64,000 bases of DNA from Moringa oleifera (GCA_021397835.1 JAJFZO010000344.1:2542001-2606000), one strand, 5' to 3'. Numbered from the stretch's first letter, positions 22,894 to 36,000 are shown. Notes: a model not told the origin generated them from the sequence alone. Translations and numbers: made by a program.

Positions 22894-25800
22894 TTAACCC
22901 TTATCATCTACAATTGAGTTAGCAAATACATGTAAGGTCATATGCTTCCGTATCTTTGGCATGTCTTTGTCAGTGTATTTGAGTGTCTTCCCAGTTAGTA
23001 AATGCTCTATTATGTACAGCATGTGAGGCCCGCAATTGCCACTGAAAAAAATAACAACACAGTTAAAAGAAATTAACATTGAACATAAAACTTCTAAATA
23101 AGGATAATAATTAGCAAAAAAGACTCTTACCTTTTTCTCTGCTGGGGGACCTTGTTCTTTGGCTCTAGTGTGCAGGAGAGTGGAATATTCGGCTTATTAA
23201 CGTCTGATTTCTGCATGAAATATCCCCCGCTAACCATGTATCTGAGGGGATTTTGTTGCCGAATACGCACCTCATTGGGGATCTCTTGTCGGGAAGAGTC
23301 AAAAATTCTTAAGGAAAATGTCTTCAAATCCATAACCACTAGCAGCCAGTGAGATCCCCCTACGTGGCATGAAACCATCAACTACATTGAAAAATATTAT
23401 TTAAATGTCAGTTAAGAGTTCTCATAATATTGCAAGAAAATAGTTATAACCAACCAATGAAGATATACATACCTTATTCACAGTGTGCCAAGCTGGACAA
23501 TTATGACAAAATTTGCCTCTCACACGATCCAGGAAGTCTGGTTCCTATTTGTGTGCTTCAAAATTGGAGTGTGGAGGAGGACAATCAGCATCTGAATCCG
23601 CTTGATATTCATTGTAAATGTAAAACATTGCTGTCTACAAATTTGAGTAAAACAAAGTCAATAAACAAATTGAATATAAAGCATCTAAACAATTAAAGTC
23701 CAAAAAACTTACATAGAGTCAAGGATCGCAGATGCAAACATCTTGTGCATATTGTTGAGGGAACTCCCTCTGCCTTCTTCGAAGGAAACTCAAATATGCT
23801 TCAATATGCTGGTTGACACAACAAAAATAATAATGTAAAATTAAATCAGTGTACGAAGTGAAGGCACGAATGCTAATTTGAGTATGGTAAGAATGTAAAG
23901 AACAATAGTTTGTAAAATGACTAACTTACAGAGTCATCAACCCATTCATCATTGTCTTTGAAGGCTTTAAACCACTCTGTACTAACTGAATGACCGATAC
24001 CTACATTGCGGCTAAAGAAAATAAAAATAGAGTGTAAGTAAAAGTTAAAAAATAAAAATTCAATCTAGCTAATGAAACATAAAATATAACTATAAATGAC
24101 TTACTATGATTGGTCACTCATGAACTCGTTAATTGCAGTGAGGATATTGTCTGTGAATTTGGCCTTTGTACTCACCATGTGAGAGTACTTGGCTCTTTTT
24201 TCGCCAGTGTTAAGGTTGACATATGGGCTGCACAGTTGTCTTGACCTTTTACGGGTCATACAACTGGCAGCACACTGTCAGTTGCCTCAACTGGGGTAAT
24301 AGCCAAGCCTCCCACATCTTCATTGTGTGGACCTACTGCAGGGGCCACTTCCTCATCCATTGGCCCTGCAGTGGCCACTTCCTCTGCATAGGCCCCAGCT
24401 TCCTCAATGATGGGATGATGTGATGTGGAGCCTGCATTGACACCCTAAAAAAAAGAGAACACAATTAAAGATTTCATCTTTATGTAATAAGTTGTACAAT
24501 ATTAAAAACAAAAAACTAAAGTAATTGTTACATACGACATTACTTACATCATTAGGAACTGGTTCTGACATAGGGCAGGGAGGGTCTCGAGCACCAAATC
24601 TGTATCCATCCAGGGAGAGCTGGATGGATTTTAAGAATGCCATTTGCTCCTCATGGCATCTTTCATTTTGTGATTCCATTTGGTTTAGCCTCGCCTCAAG
24701 GAGATCTAATTTCACCTCCATAGCAGTGAGGCGATGGTAAACTTCTAAATTCTCTACAGTTCTTTCTGCGCCAGGTGCTTCATCCTCAATGTTGTACTCC
24801 CGCACCTCAGGGGCCATCATCTGTGGCCTCGGCTCTCTTCTGTCACTGACGACTTCATCAGATGCATGATCCCTCGATCGCTCGACAGGAAGAAAGCCAA
24901 CTCGACGCTAAAAGTAACATAAGTTGTTAATAATAAAACACAACAACAAAACTCATATCTATTATGAAGAATACATACCTTATATTGCTTTGGCAAAGCA
25001 GAAGGCAATTTGGTAGACTTGTCCTGGATGAGACCCTCCACAGTGTCCTCATCCCCACTTGATCGTGTAGCCGGCACATTGGATTGAGCATGTGGCTGCA
25101 ACGGCATGATCGAGTCTTCAACATCAACATAATAAGGGGCATGGCTCTCAACAATTGTTGGCTCTAACTTTAGCTTAGCCCCCATCTGAAAAAACGAAAT
25201 GAAGCTTCTAAATTGAAAAATGAAAGAAACAAAATGAAGAATGAAGGTACGAAATGAGGAATTAAGGTATGAAATTACAAAATAAAGGTACGAAATTAAA
25301 AAATAAAGGCACGAAATTTAGAATAAAAGGTATGAAATTGAAAAATAAAGGCACGAAATTGAGAATATAGGCATGAAATTAAAAATTAAAGACACGAAAT
25401 TGAGAATGCATGTAGGTACGAAATTGAGAATTAAGGTACGACGCAAAATGAAGACACGAAATTGAGAATATAGACACGAAACAAAAAATTGAAGACACAA
25501 AATTGAGAATGCATGTAGGTATGAAATTGAGAATTAAGGTACGAATTTGAAAAATAAGACAAAAATTGAGAATGAAGGTACGAAATTACAAAATAAAGGC
25601 ACGAAATTGAAAAATGAAGACACAAAATCAGAAAGGTAGGTACGAAATGAAAATGAAGACATGATATTACTTACAGTGTTAGTGAAAATCTTCTTGCAAT
25701 CTGTTGCATGTGGCTTCCGATGGAACCTCCATCGATAAATTCTAGGCAATGGCAGGTTCGAGCCTGTCAACCTACTACCGTGCATGTTGGTAGCAGGAAT

Positions 25801-26621
25801 CACTTCAAAGGCAAAAATCTATGGAAAAAGAAGAGAAAATCAAGTTAGACTTCATGAAGATAAAACATAGATTCAATTAAATAAATGAAAAAAAAATAAA
25901 AAGGTATGATCCTTACTTGCAGTGCCCATATGAAGCCATAGGCATTGTGGTTCACCCTTTTAACGTCCATGGCTCGATTCGCAACTGCCTTCTTAAAATG
26001 TTGCAAGGAGTTGTAGTACACCCATGTGCCCCATGGAAAGCAGTTGAAGGCTTCAATATTATCTACTAAATGGAACTGCCACATGGGTACATACTGGCGC
26101 TCGTCATGGCCTTTGATGAAACCATTCAGCAAATACAGTAAGCCCAACTTCAGCTTGTCATCTTCATCTTCAAACTCTCCTTCAAGCAGCCTTGTCTTGA
26201 TGCTACTACCGCTGACGTTACCCCTCCCCCCGAAGTATTTAGCGAGAATACCAGATGGATTTTCTGCAATTTTGTCTGTGTCCGGTAGCTCGCCAAACTT
26301 CAAGCCAGTGATTAGGCAGAATTCGATTTTGCTAAAACAAACTTCATTCTGCCCAAGCCTAAACCACATTTCGTCCTCGTGGTTTTGTTATATCTCTCGC
26401 AGCAGAAGATTATGGACAATAATCCCAGAGAAGTTGAAATCTTTGTGCAAATGTAAAAAATGCCCCAAGCAGGTCCCTTCAAACTTCTCCTTCTGAGAGT
26501 CATCCATAATTTCCTTCAAGGTAGGGATGACTTCATTGTCGCAATGTTTTAGTATCTTTCCAGTCTTCCAGGACTCTCTGGGTATCACATATGGCTTCTA
26601 AGAAGTAGAGCTGGTTGCCAT
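22894..26621 (-). pseudogene. ULP-like gene: DUF1985 + coiled coil + Ulp1/C48 cysteine protease, broken
   Basis: Ten exons with GT-AG borders, in transcript order: 26621-25917, 25818-25675, 25185-24979, 24907-24548, 24444-24105, 24011-23930, 23808-23713, 23634-23473, 23381-23131, 23041-22894. The first exon holds DUF1985 (VHNLLLREI, WFRLGQNEVCFSKIEFCLITG, VPMWQFHLVDNIEAFNCFPW). Exon 4 has a heptad-like coiled coil (LTAMEVKLDLLEARLNQMES). Exons 9-10 carry the C48 core: His in GGSHWLLVVMDL, Asp in RIFDSS, Gln in VPQQRK and Cys in GNCGPHMLYIIEHLL, all retained. Lesions are TAG at codon 8, TAA after LLLREI, TGA after SVLPVV with a one-base loss near 24,260, TGA for an expected Trp after CICDP, and TAG after FEAHK. 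The summed exon length (2,495) is one short of a multiple of three. Known relatives are SUMO-protease-like genes spread by Kaonashi MULEs. Confidence 0.85.
25190..25665 (-). repeat. TCGTACC-motif cluster 3 (intron 2 of the ULP-like gene)
   Basis: About twenty copies of GGTACGAAATT, GGCACGAAATT or GACACGAAATT on the plus strand. On the minus strand they read AATTTCGTACC, the sense of the ULP gene. They fill the intron between the exons ending at 25,675 and starting at 25,185. Confidence 0.85.
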
Positions 26622-26654
26622 CTACAGGGACGAAAAAATGTCAAAATTAGAGTA

Positions 26655-26835
26655 AACAATAATAAGATACGATTTAAAAAACTTGATACGATAAATTGGT
26701 ACGATTTACAAAAACTAGGTACGATTTACCAAAACTAGGTACGATTTACCCAAATTAGGTACGATTTACCAAAATTAGGTACGATTAATTAGTGCGATTC
26801 CTAAAACTATGAACGATTTGCCCTAACATGGTATG
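26655..26835 (-). repeat. TCGTACC-motif cluster 4 (upstream of the ULP-like gene)
   Basis: About ten copies of GGTACGATTTACC-like units (minus strand GGTAAATCGTACC) occur just upstream of the ULP ATG at 26,621. They are again in that gene's sense orientation. Position relative to the start mirrors cluster 1 before the transposase ATG. Confidence 0.8.
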
Positions 26836-27399
26836 AATCTGATAAACTCATGCAAAACTACACTGCGATTTTTCACCCAAACATCGCAGATTGGAAAACT
26901 GATACCAAAGCCCAAAAATATTAAACAAAACGTGTATTCAAGTTATTATACCCATAAACCAAACTCAAAAATATTAAAAAAACAATGAATGAAAAACGAG
27001 GGATGAAACTAAGTCGATATTCAGCAGAAAGGAATGAAGAATTTGAGTTGAAAATATTGTTAAGAAACATACTGCTATTGATTTTCTTCTGACTCAGTAG
27101 CTTGCGGATATTCTTCAAAGGTCGGTTTACAACGAAAGCGAAGAAATGAACAAACACCGAATGTAGAGGGACGAAACTAAGTGATGAAGTTTAGCGCCAG
27201 AGTAATAAGAGAGGGAAAGAGAAACGTTTGATATGTTTGACTTCTCAAATTCTCTGTTTGGAAAAATAAGTAATTGCACATGTTAGAGAAATGATAATTT
27301 TGTCTTAAATGTCTAAAATGTGCTAAAAACAAATACATTACTAATTTTGATTATTTACGCAAATATCCTTATACGGACGACTACAAAAAAAAATACCCC

Positions 27400-27409
27400 T
27401 TAAAAGAAG
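27400..27409 (+). repeat. Candidate right target-site duplication TTAAAAGAAG
   Basis: Identical to 18,545-18,554; it follows ...AAATACCCC, the presumed element end. Confidence 0.5.
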
Positions 27410-28686
27410 TGGCATAGCGCTATATTATATCAAGTAAAAAGACTAAAAGCAAGGTGGATTTGGATGCAATAATATTTTATTGTTGTTTAGTACACCACTA
27501 TTTGTCTTCATTCACTTTGCATTAAAAGAAAAAATAAATACTAATATCTTATATATATTATTCAATCTTATAATATGTGATGTGAAATTTATATATTGGT
27601 TTTTTATTTTTAAAAAATCAAATTATCTATATTAATTTTAAATTAACTTATATTATGTTGTATATGCAAATATACATGTACATTTATTAAGATAACAACT
27701 TAAAGAAACTTTAAGTTGAATATGTGCAATAAGATAAATTTTAGGATAAAAGTTTCATAAAGCCATGATGTTAATCTTAAATTATTAATTAAACTTTTAT
27801 ATTTAAAAAATAATAAGTCAAACTTTAATTTATTAATTTAAACTAAATTAGATATTATTAAAAAATTTAAAAATTAAAAATATTCAAATTAAATTTTATA
27901 CAATGATTTTTGACTAAAAATTTTTCACAAGTGAAAAAATATCAAAACTACCATTACAAAATGTTTCAAAAATTTTTATATATTGAAAAAAATTAAAAAA
28001 AAATTATATTGTCAAAATTTTGATAAATTCATAAATTATAATTTTTGTATTAAAAATTATTCAAAATTGAAGAATAAACTCGAAATAGAGTAAAAAATTT
28101 ATTTGATCATTTTTTAGATATTTCAATAATAAAAATATCTTAATTTTTTATAATCATTTGAGTAAAATCTAATTTAAATCAAATTAATACATTAAAATTT
28201 GATTTGTCATAAAAATTTGCTTGTTGATATTAAATAAACATTAAAATTTTATATTACATTGACCTTAAATTTTATAATAATAAAATTTTTTATTAAATCA
28301 ACTAATATTTTTAAAATTAGATACTTTAATTTGTAATAAATTTTTAATTTATTATCTAATTTCTTGACAAGCATGCATTGGTTCTTCTCCCAACACATCG
28401 TAGAGATGTTTGGGTTCTAATTCAATACACTGTTCTGTTTAATTTGATATTACAGCTCTGGAAAATTAAAGGATGAAATTTGATAAGAAAAGAACCTACA
28501 TCAAAAAAAGGCAAAATTTTACTATAAAGTTTAACGCCACAAATTTTGATATCAAAGTACTGTTTTCACTGTGACACCAGCAGGATGGGTCGTTTCAGCC
28601 TGAACTTCCATTTGAGTAATTAGGAAGTGACTGGCAGAAAAGCGTGTCTTCATATTCTATAATGCGGCAAGAACCAGTCAGCAACT
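27410..28686. other. AT-rich intergenic DNA and 3' flank of MATE gene A
   Basis: No gene seen from 27,410 to about 28,290. From about 28,290 the sequence is a diverged match to the DNA downstream of MATE gene B, including CAAGCATGCATTGGTT versus CAAGCATGAATTGGTT, and the shared TCAAGTAATTAGGAAGTGA region. This part belongs to the tandem duplication and includes the 3' UTR of gene A. Confidence 0.6.
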
Positions 28687-31600
28687 TCATGACACCATAT
28701 CCACAGGGATGATAGAGTCGTACACTCTCTCCGCAGCTTTGTTTGCCTAGAACAAGAATGCAACGACACCATACCATTCAGATTCTCCATTCACAGAAAC
28801 AAAGATAAAGATGATTGAAGATGCTCAATCTCACCTCTTGCTCCCAGTTGGTGCGGAAGGTAACAATGAAAAGAGAAAGGACTTGAACAACAAGTGCAAA
28901 TATGATCCCCGTCCAAAGCCCCTTAAGTATAAGAGATAAAACAAGAATTTAATCATTATAATTATTTTTTTTCCCTTCTGCTAGTATGTGAATACGCAGA
29001 AGGAAATAGCTGATAAATGGGAACAAGTTAGCTTTCTTTACCCTTCCACCAAGGTGTAAGACAAAAGCCAATAAAATAGCCATTGGAACTCCAACAAGGT
29101 AATATGATCCAAGGTTCACGTAGGCACCAATCTTCTGCCACCCACATCCTCTAGCAGTGCCTAAACAGAGGTAACAGTTAGATTAGCCATCATGGAAGCA
29201 GTTGCTTGTCGATTCTGTTCAATTTGATGGTTCTTATTTCATAAATGTTTCCCACAGAAATGCTTTCTTTGGGTTCTGGTTTCCTCTTCCCTCCATGGTC
29301 AAGGGAGTTCGCTAAAAAAATTTTATAGTGATTTTAACAAAAATGAATGTGGAGACAAACCTGAGAGAACACACTGGAGTCCATCCAAAAGGTTTGACAC
29401 TGCAAGGAATGGCACCATGGCTGCTACATACTGAACAACTTCAATTTCAGTACTATAGGCATAGCCCCAGATATTGCGTATCAAGATCAAAACTGAGCCA
29501 ACTAAGATGCCTTCGATAATGGCCAAGGCCAGGACAACCCAGACTGCCAAACGTGCAGCTTCTGGATGCCCCGCTCCTAACTCATTTGAGACCCTGGTGC
29601 TGTAAAGACAGACAATGGACAGATTAGAGTTGTGATTTAGATGAAGCGCGTAAAAGATGATTCTAAACTTCAAGCAGAGTCAAAATTCAGCTCTGAGCCA
29701 AATCGAAACAAAAGTCTGAAACTTATTTTGTCAAGAGTTTCAATTTTAAGTTAGTAATGAGAGGAAGCTGTTGAAACATCTGAAAACAGCAATGAAGAAA
29801 TATGTTATGTCCCGATAGTTTCACAATTTGAAGGCATAATATTATGATTCGGGGACATACTGGAAGTGATTTAATTTGCATAACTCACCTCACCGCAGAA
29901 CTGAAACCAAAGGGGATCATCCAAACTACCGCAGCAGTAGTGAGACTGCAGATAAAGGGATGAGGACAAATGAATTTTGTCAATAAATATTCACAATCAA
30001 GGGGGGAACATCCAGTAACTCAATGAGATTCTGACCTGATAGAAAGCACTGAAGTTTCCAACTGCGGATTAGGAAGAAGTCCAGATAGGAGAACCATCAT
30101 TTCAAAAGACCATGCTTCTAAGCTGTTGAACAGAGCAAAGCTGCATCAAATCTTTGAACAAAACAAAAGAAGAAATTTGTATTTTCGAAAGAATATGTTG
30201 TTCCTTGAGATAATATCAATGCTTTTTTTAATCAATAGAAGGAATTAGACTTAATTTTATCCTAAAATTTCAATTTTTGGTGATCTTAGTGAAGATTGAG
30301 AGGTCCACACAGAAACAAATAGATTACCAGACCATAACAGTGGATGGAATAGCAAGCCTAACAAAAGTGAAAATGTCTTTCAAGGCCCCCTTCGAAAATC
30401 CCGTCCAAGTTTTGGCACAAGAAGAAGAAAACTTGACATAACATGCCAGCAACAACACATTTATCCAATAGGATATTGAATTTGCCAATGCAGCTCCTCT
30501 ATTCCCCAGACCTGTTTTGTATACCAATATCCAGCACACAAGGATGTGCAACAGAGTTGTAATTCCAGAGCTTATCATCATTGGAATTACTACATTCTGG
30601 GTTTGTAAGAATCTAACAAGGCACATAAGCAGACCATAGGCAAAAAGACTTGGAATCATAAACTGGGCGTATGATCCTGCTTCTTCTGCTATCTCTCTAT
30701 CTTGGCCTAGAATGATTAGGATGGATCTTGTGTTTGCCCAGATGATTGCCAGTGGCATGCTAACAATTAAAAGAACAAACATGGCTCTTTGCATGTGTAT
30801 GCCAAGCATACGGTACTGCTTTGCTCCATATGACTGGCCGCATAAGGTATCTAATGCACTTGCCATTCCCATCTATTCAAACAAAAGGAATAAGGAATTA
30901 TTTCAATCACTCGACAAAAAAAAAATACATATATTCTACAAATCTTTCTAAATTGCAAGAGTTACAAAATGAATGAGATGAAGTCAAACAATTTTATGAT
31001 TTCTCAGTTGTCTGGGGTTGCACTTGTCACTGCAGAATTCCAGTTTTTTTTTTTTTTTCATTGTGTCTTTTACTTCTTGTAAAACAGAAGATGAAAAAGT
31101 GGACAAACCCAGATCATCTTTTGACATCAATAGGTCCAACATGAACGTGTCTTATAGAAATTATTCATGTTGATATGTGGTTGTCATGTTCCACCATACA
31201 GGGCGAATCAATTTAGCTGCCTGGAACTTATCCAACTAGCAAACAAGCAACTCTCTGAAATGCACAATATATAAGCGGAAGTTCTCTGAAACAGTGAGAT
31301 TAAATTACCAGACAGAGAGAATGGCAAGAAAGGAATTAAAAAAAATAGAAGTCATAGTATTGTGGCGCATATTAACATTAATTACTATGACAGTTTTCGA
31401 AGTAAAATAACAATATTTGTTGAGTTTGCCCACAGTGCACGGTTCGAACATAAAAAAATAAAGTATCACAAATTCTCTGCAAGTTTGTGAAGGCTAACGT
31501 GATAACAGAACAAATTTATTTTCAGACAAATTTTGTAATAGTTTAATTAGATTCTAATATAATTACAAAAGCCAACTCTAAAGTATATCATGTATTGTTA

Positions 31601-33001
31601 TAACATTAATTTCAACCATATGGATCCATATTTTTTTCAAATTGCAGATTTATTATTGTCATTGTTGATAAATGCATAGGTAAGTTTTCAAAAGAGAAGA
31701 ATTCAACTTTATTATCTACACTAAGAGAACTTCTGTAACCTACCCTATAATGAAGTTTGTCATTTTGCACAATAATGGTTTTGTTTTTTTTCTTTTTTCA
31801 TTGATAATGACTTGATGACAGATAAAGCTTACATAACCAAATCCATAATAGAAACAAGATGTGGCAGACCCAAGCATGTGACTCATGGTAGCTAACAGGC
31901 AAACAATTGTCCAAAGTTCCACAAAATGTCTCCAAATGAGGCAGCTCTAAATAACAGCCACACAGAAAAATACAATGAATATATTGGATGATATCAAGAG
32001 GAAACAAGGTCATAAAAAGAGTCAGGAGAGGTAGCATCGACTAATCAAACAGGCAGAGATTGGTTGAAACAGAACATATTTGATCAGATTGACCCTGTAG
32101 CAGATAACAACACATTGTCTCCAAGAACAAGATGATTCATGAAGGGGTTTCATACCCCTCACTGATCATCAGATTATATAAAAATACTCATAAGGTCACC
32201 ACATCCATAGCTTTGCATTCCAGAGGGAATGCTACAGTGTCCATCTATACTGCACCATATTGCTCTCTACATGCTACTTACAGCAACTCAATTTAAGACC
32301 GTGGCAAATAATGACTAAATAAAATCTTTTCGATTCTGATAAAATGTTTAGGAAACCATTCATGATTATACTTTCGGCTTTCCTGCTGTTTTTATATTTT
32401 CTTCCCACTTTCCTGTTGGTGATTATACTTTCTAACAACTAAATAAATAAACTAAGAACGAAGCTTAGATATTGCGATTTGAGAATCCATGAAGTTCAAA
32501 AGGGCTAACACAAATATTGTTTTGACTAACTGTAAGCAAGAAACCACCACAACGTATGGCCTTAATCAAGCACATGAGTAAACTGAAAACTTTCATACAT
32601 AGATACGTATATATTAAACACAAGACAAAAACTTAAAAGTAGGAAACTATACAAGTTATGACAAAATCCATACGAGGCCTAAGTAAGAGAAAGGAACTTA
32701 CCAACAAGCTGAAACCGGTTACGGATGCAAAGGAAGTGGCCATTGAAGCCCCGGAGAGAGCCAACTCTCCAAGATGACCAACGAACATCACAGATATCAT
32801 TTGCAAGCAGTACTGCAATAGACCCACAGCGATTAAAGGCCCTGCTAGCCATATCTGTTTCTTTACTTCCTCAACTATTACCTTGCTCCTATCGGCCTTT
32901 TCGTTTCTTCTCTCGCTGTTTATTCCATAAACGTTTTTCTCATCAACTTGAATCAAAGGCGAAGCCAGACACGACTTCTCGTCTGCCCTCTCCATTTTCA
33001 T
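28687..33001 (-). CDS. DTX16-like: MATE efflux transporter, DETOXIFICATION 14/16-like (copy A)
   Basis: Eight exons, in transcript order: 33001-32702, 30872-30328, 30140-30036, 29945-29889, 29599-29361, 29160-29042, 28921-28835, 28746-28687. All have GT-AG borders and together they give an uninterrupted 503-residue protein, the usual MATE length. Members are proton-coupled exporters of organic cations, xenobiotics and secondary metabolites with twelve membrane helices. Family marks are [114 protein letters not shown] and a final [13 protein letters not shown]. The start could be the ATG at 33,001 or the one at 32,995, which aligns with copy B. Intron 1 is long (1.8 kb). Localisation (plasma or vacuolar membrane) and substrate cannot be read from the sequence. 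Confidence 0.93.
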
Positions 33002-33058
33002 TGCACAGCGAGTGGGAGAGACAGATTCAAAGGACGCAAGAAATGAATATGACTAATG

Positions 33059-33068
33059 CTATATATAA
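33059..33068 (-). promoter_or_regulatory. TATA box of MATE gene A
   Basis: On the minus strand TTATATATAG lies about 60 nt upstream of the ATG at 33,001. This fits a short 5' leader. Confidence 0.55.
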
Positions 33069-36000
33069 TGGAATTCTGGTCCCTGTCCGCGCTTCTTTTT
33101 TAAGTTTTTACAAAATCACCCTCAATTGTTCTTAAAATTTCCGTTGTACCATTTATCAAAACTACAAAATTGCACATTGCCACTTTCACCACTATTATAT
33201 CAATAATCAATAACAGGTAAGTGTGAAGCAAAGGTTCAATTTATAAAATTAATTTTACAATTATTTATTTTTATTTATTTATTCACATTTTGTACTTTCC
33301 TTAAATTATTTAAAAATAAAATTCACATCACTTACATAATTATGGTTCAAATAAATTTTATATGAATATTTTTGATTGATTGCATGCATATGGTCAAAAA
33401 TTTTATTTTGGAAGTTAAATTATTTAATTTTTAAAATCTAAATAAATCAAAAATCATTCCAAAAGAGCATTCCAATTGAAAGATTGATGAAATGTTCAAA
33501 TAAAAAAATTCTAGGGATCAAAAAGAAAACTCTTGTAAATTCGGGACTCAAATTGGTATTCAGGCTTTGTAAGTCTTGAAAGACGAAAGTACCCATGTAA
33601 CTTGGCTTTTTTGGAGCTAAAATCTGCGGTAAAGAATGATACACTGGAGGGTATGAAAGTAATTAGAAAAATTAAAGTGTGTAACATAAACAGACAAAAG
33701 AGAGGTAAAATTAATGTAAAACAACATAGAAGAGGACAAAAGTGACAAGTAAGGCGCAAGTTTGCTTGATGTGGGGATCCTTCTGCCTGACATCTGCTGT
33801 TTGTCTGGAGCTCAGAGCCACATGACTTTTACTGAAAAGGACAATGATTTGCTGACAGTCTGCATCCTTTTTTTAATAAATCTTATTTTATATTTATCTT
33901 TTTCATCTCAAAATTTTATTTAATAAATTATTAAAAACAAATTATACATGGCAATAGATTATAATTTTATGTTTTACATTTGAAAAATTATACTATTAAA
34001 TAATATATATTGTTTATTTCTTGAATTATATAATTATATTTTAAAATTAAAATTTGCATGACAAAAATATCATGGGCAAATTGAACAATACTAGTTGGAC
34101 ACGAGTAATCATTGCATAGAGCAATCAATATTGACCCGTAACCATATAATCCCAAACAAATAATGTTCATATTTCATCATTGGTCTTACCCTACCTTTTT
34201 TTTAAAAAATTACGTCTAGCTATTTTATGTCGCGGAGGATTGGATGTCAAATTTAGATTGGCATCCGTATATGACAATAAAAATAATTATTATAGCTTCG
34301 ATCAAATTGCTCGGACTTCATTTTTGGCAAAATATTAATCAACTTTTGAAATATTATGAAATCATATAACAATATTTTTAAAAAACAATGTCATCTCATA
34401 CTCGGGATCAAAGAAACCTTTTATAAGGAAGGAAAATATCGTTTTACAAAAACAAAATGCCCTATGAGAAAAGAGAATGTGATGGAAAAAATAAATTCAC
34501 ATGTTTAATTATGAATTTTAAATCTTCTGTTGATAATATAAAAATTTAAATCTCTCGTCTCATTGCATCAGAAGATGATTTGTATTAGATAATCATATTT
34601 TGATGGTTGAAAAGCGAAAAATAGATATTGTCAATTTTTATAAATAAGATCATTCAAAAATAAGATTTGATATTTTTAATGTGCTGAATTAATATTTTGT
34701 TGATAAAGTGTGTTTTGCATATTTATGATATGATGAGTTATGCAATGATATAAACATTTACTAAAATTATATGAAATCTTTCATAATTAATGGGATTTAT
34801 TCAAAGTTCAAAGGCCACTTGTTTAATCAAACATTGGTAATGCCCTTTGCACCTTATTCTTGGAGTCCACTTAAACTATCTCCTAATTAAAATTGTGGTT
34901 CAATCCTTTTTTTAATAATAAAAGGGATCTACTAAAAGTTCAAACACCTCCTTCTTTAATCAAACAACAATTAAATTTTTTATTAATATAATTATTAAAC
35001 AATCTTCTTTTATACAATTAACAACGTCAAAATCATATAGATATATACACACACAAATATATATATATATATATATACATATATATTCCTTTCAACAACT
35101 ATATAACAATCGTTTTGAGAAAAAAATAATTTGAATAATTTATTTATTTTAAATAACGGATAGAAATTAATTACCTTTCCTAACAATGGTGAAATAATTA
35201 GTTTATATGAGTGTTTTGGGTAATTAATTTTTTTAGAAAATTATATTTCAATGAATTTATGTAAAAGTTAATTTACTTCTTTCAATAATGATAATAACTA
35301 GATGAAATTTGTCAATCTAGGCTTAAAATTTTTAAAAAATAAATTAAATTTATTGTAAAATATATTTAAAGTAATACTTGAGATATGTGGATATCTAATT
35401 TCGTCTTATTCACAGAATTAGGGAATTGGAGTTAACTATTTTAGGATAAAATAGCCAAATAAGGAGTCATCCATGTGAGACACAACTTGGAGTTTAGTAG
35501 AGCTTAAAACGAGGAATTTCATATATATATATATATATATAATTCATTATCATGAAATTTAAATATTAAAAATAAAAATAATTTAATTTTAATTATTATA
35601 ACCAAATAAAATCTTACAACATTTTCATCGACGGTTGTTTTAAGGAACTAGTATGAATGTCAATTCAATTCAAGCTCAAAATTGTTTTTACGGTTAAAGT
35701 AAAGTGTAATGTCAATAATAAAAAATCGATCAAAAATTAAATTTATATTTATTAAAATTTAAACAAAACTATTGCAGTGATTAGTGTTAGTTTTAATTTT
35801 GAAAAGATAAAAAGAAGTACGATAGATTTTGATCATCTTAAATTACATCAAAATAGGTAAAGAATTTAATTTTAATAAAAATTAAGTCAAATTTAATTTA
35901 AATTATTTATATAATGTATATCATTAATTTATAATTTTTGTTTTATAAAATAATTAAATATGTAATTATTTTAATTAAAATATATTATAATTAATAATTA

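Larger units (their letters stand above)
18555..27399. mobile_element. Kaonashi-type Mutator-like element (MULE) carrying a ULP-like gene
   Basis: About 8.8 kb between the two candidate target-site duplications. It holds a plus-strand MuDR-class transposase pseudogene (19,343-22,057) and a convergent minus-strand DUF1985/Ulp1 C48-protease pseudogene (22,894-26,621). This pairing is characteristic of Kaonashi MULEs, which are described as lacking long terminal inverted repeats. The termini here also share only loose similarity: the left inner end starts AGGAAATTGTC, the right end read inward starts GGGGTATTTT, and both carry TCAAAATTAG nearby. A pyrimidine-rich leader lies just inside the left end. 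Four clusters of TCGTACC-like repeats lie in its non-coding parts. Exact ends are uncertain. Confidence 0.75.
28290..33640 (-). repeat. Duplicated MATE block, copy A
   Basis: Matches 38,740-44,245 in exons, introns and both flanks. Block ends are by eye. Confidence 0.7.

Noticed and set aside
25318..25803. Several overlapping Phe/Ser-rich minus-strand frames
   Set aside because: They arise from translating the GGTACGAAATT repeat cluster in an intron; only the exon at 25,675-25,818 is coding.
18555..27399. Domesticated transposase (MUSTANG/FAR1-like host gene)
   Set aside because: Three in-frame stops, a linked broken ULP gene and a candidate target duplication all indicate an ordinary decayed transposon copy.
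31740..32037. Open frames inside intron 1 of MATE A as an extra exon
   Set aside because: The matching region of copy B (about 42,400-42,640) has stops in that frame, and exons 1 and 2 join in phase without it.
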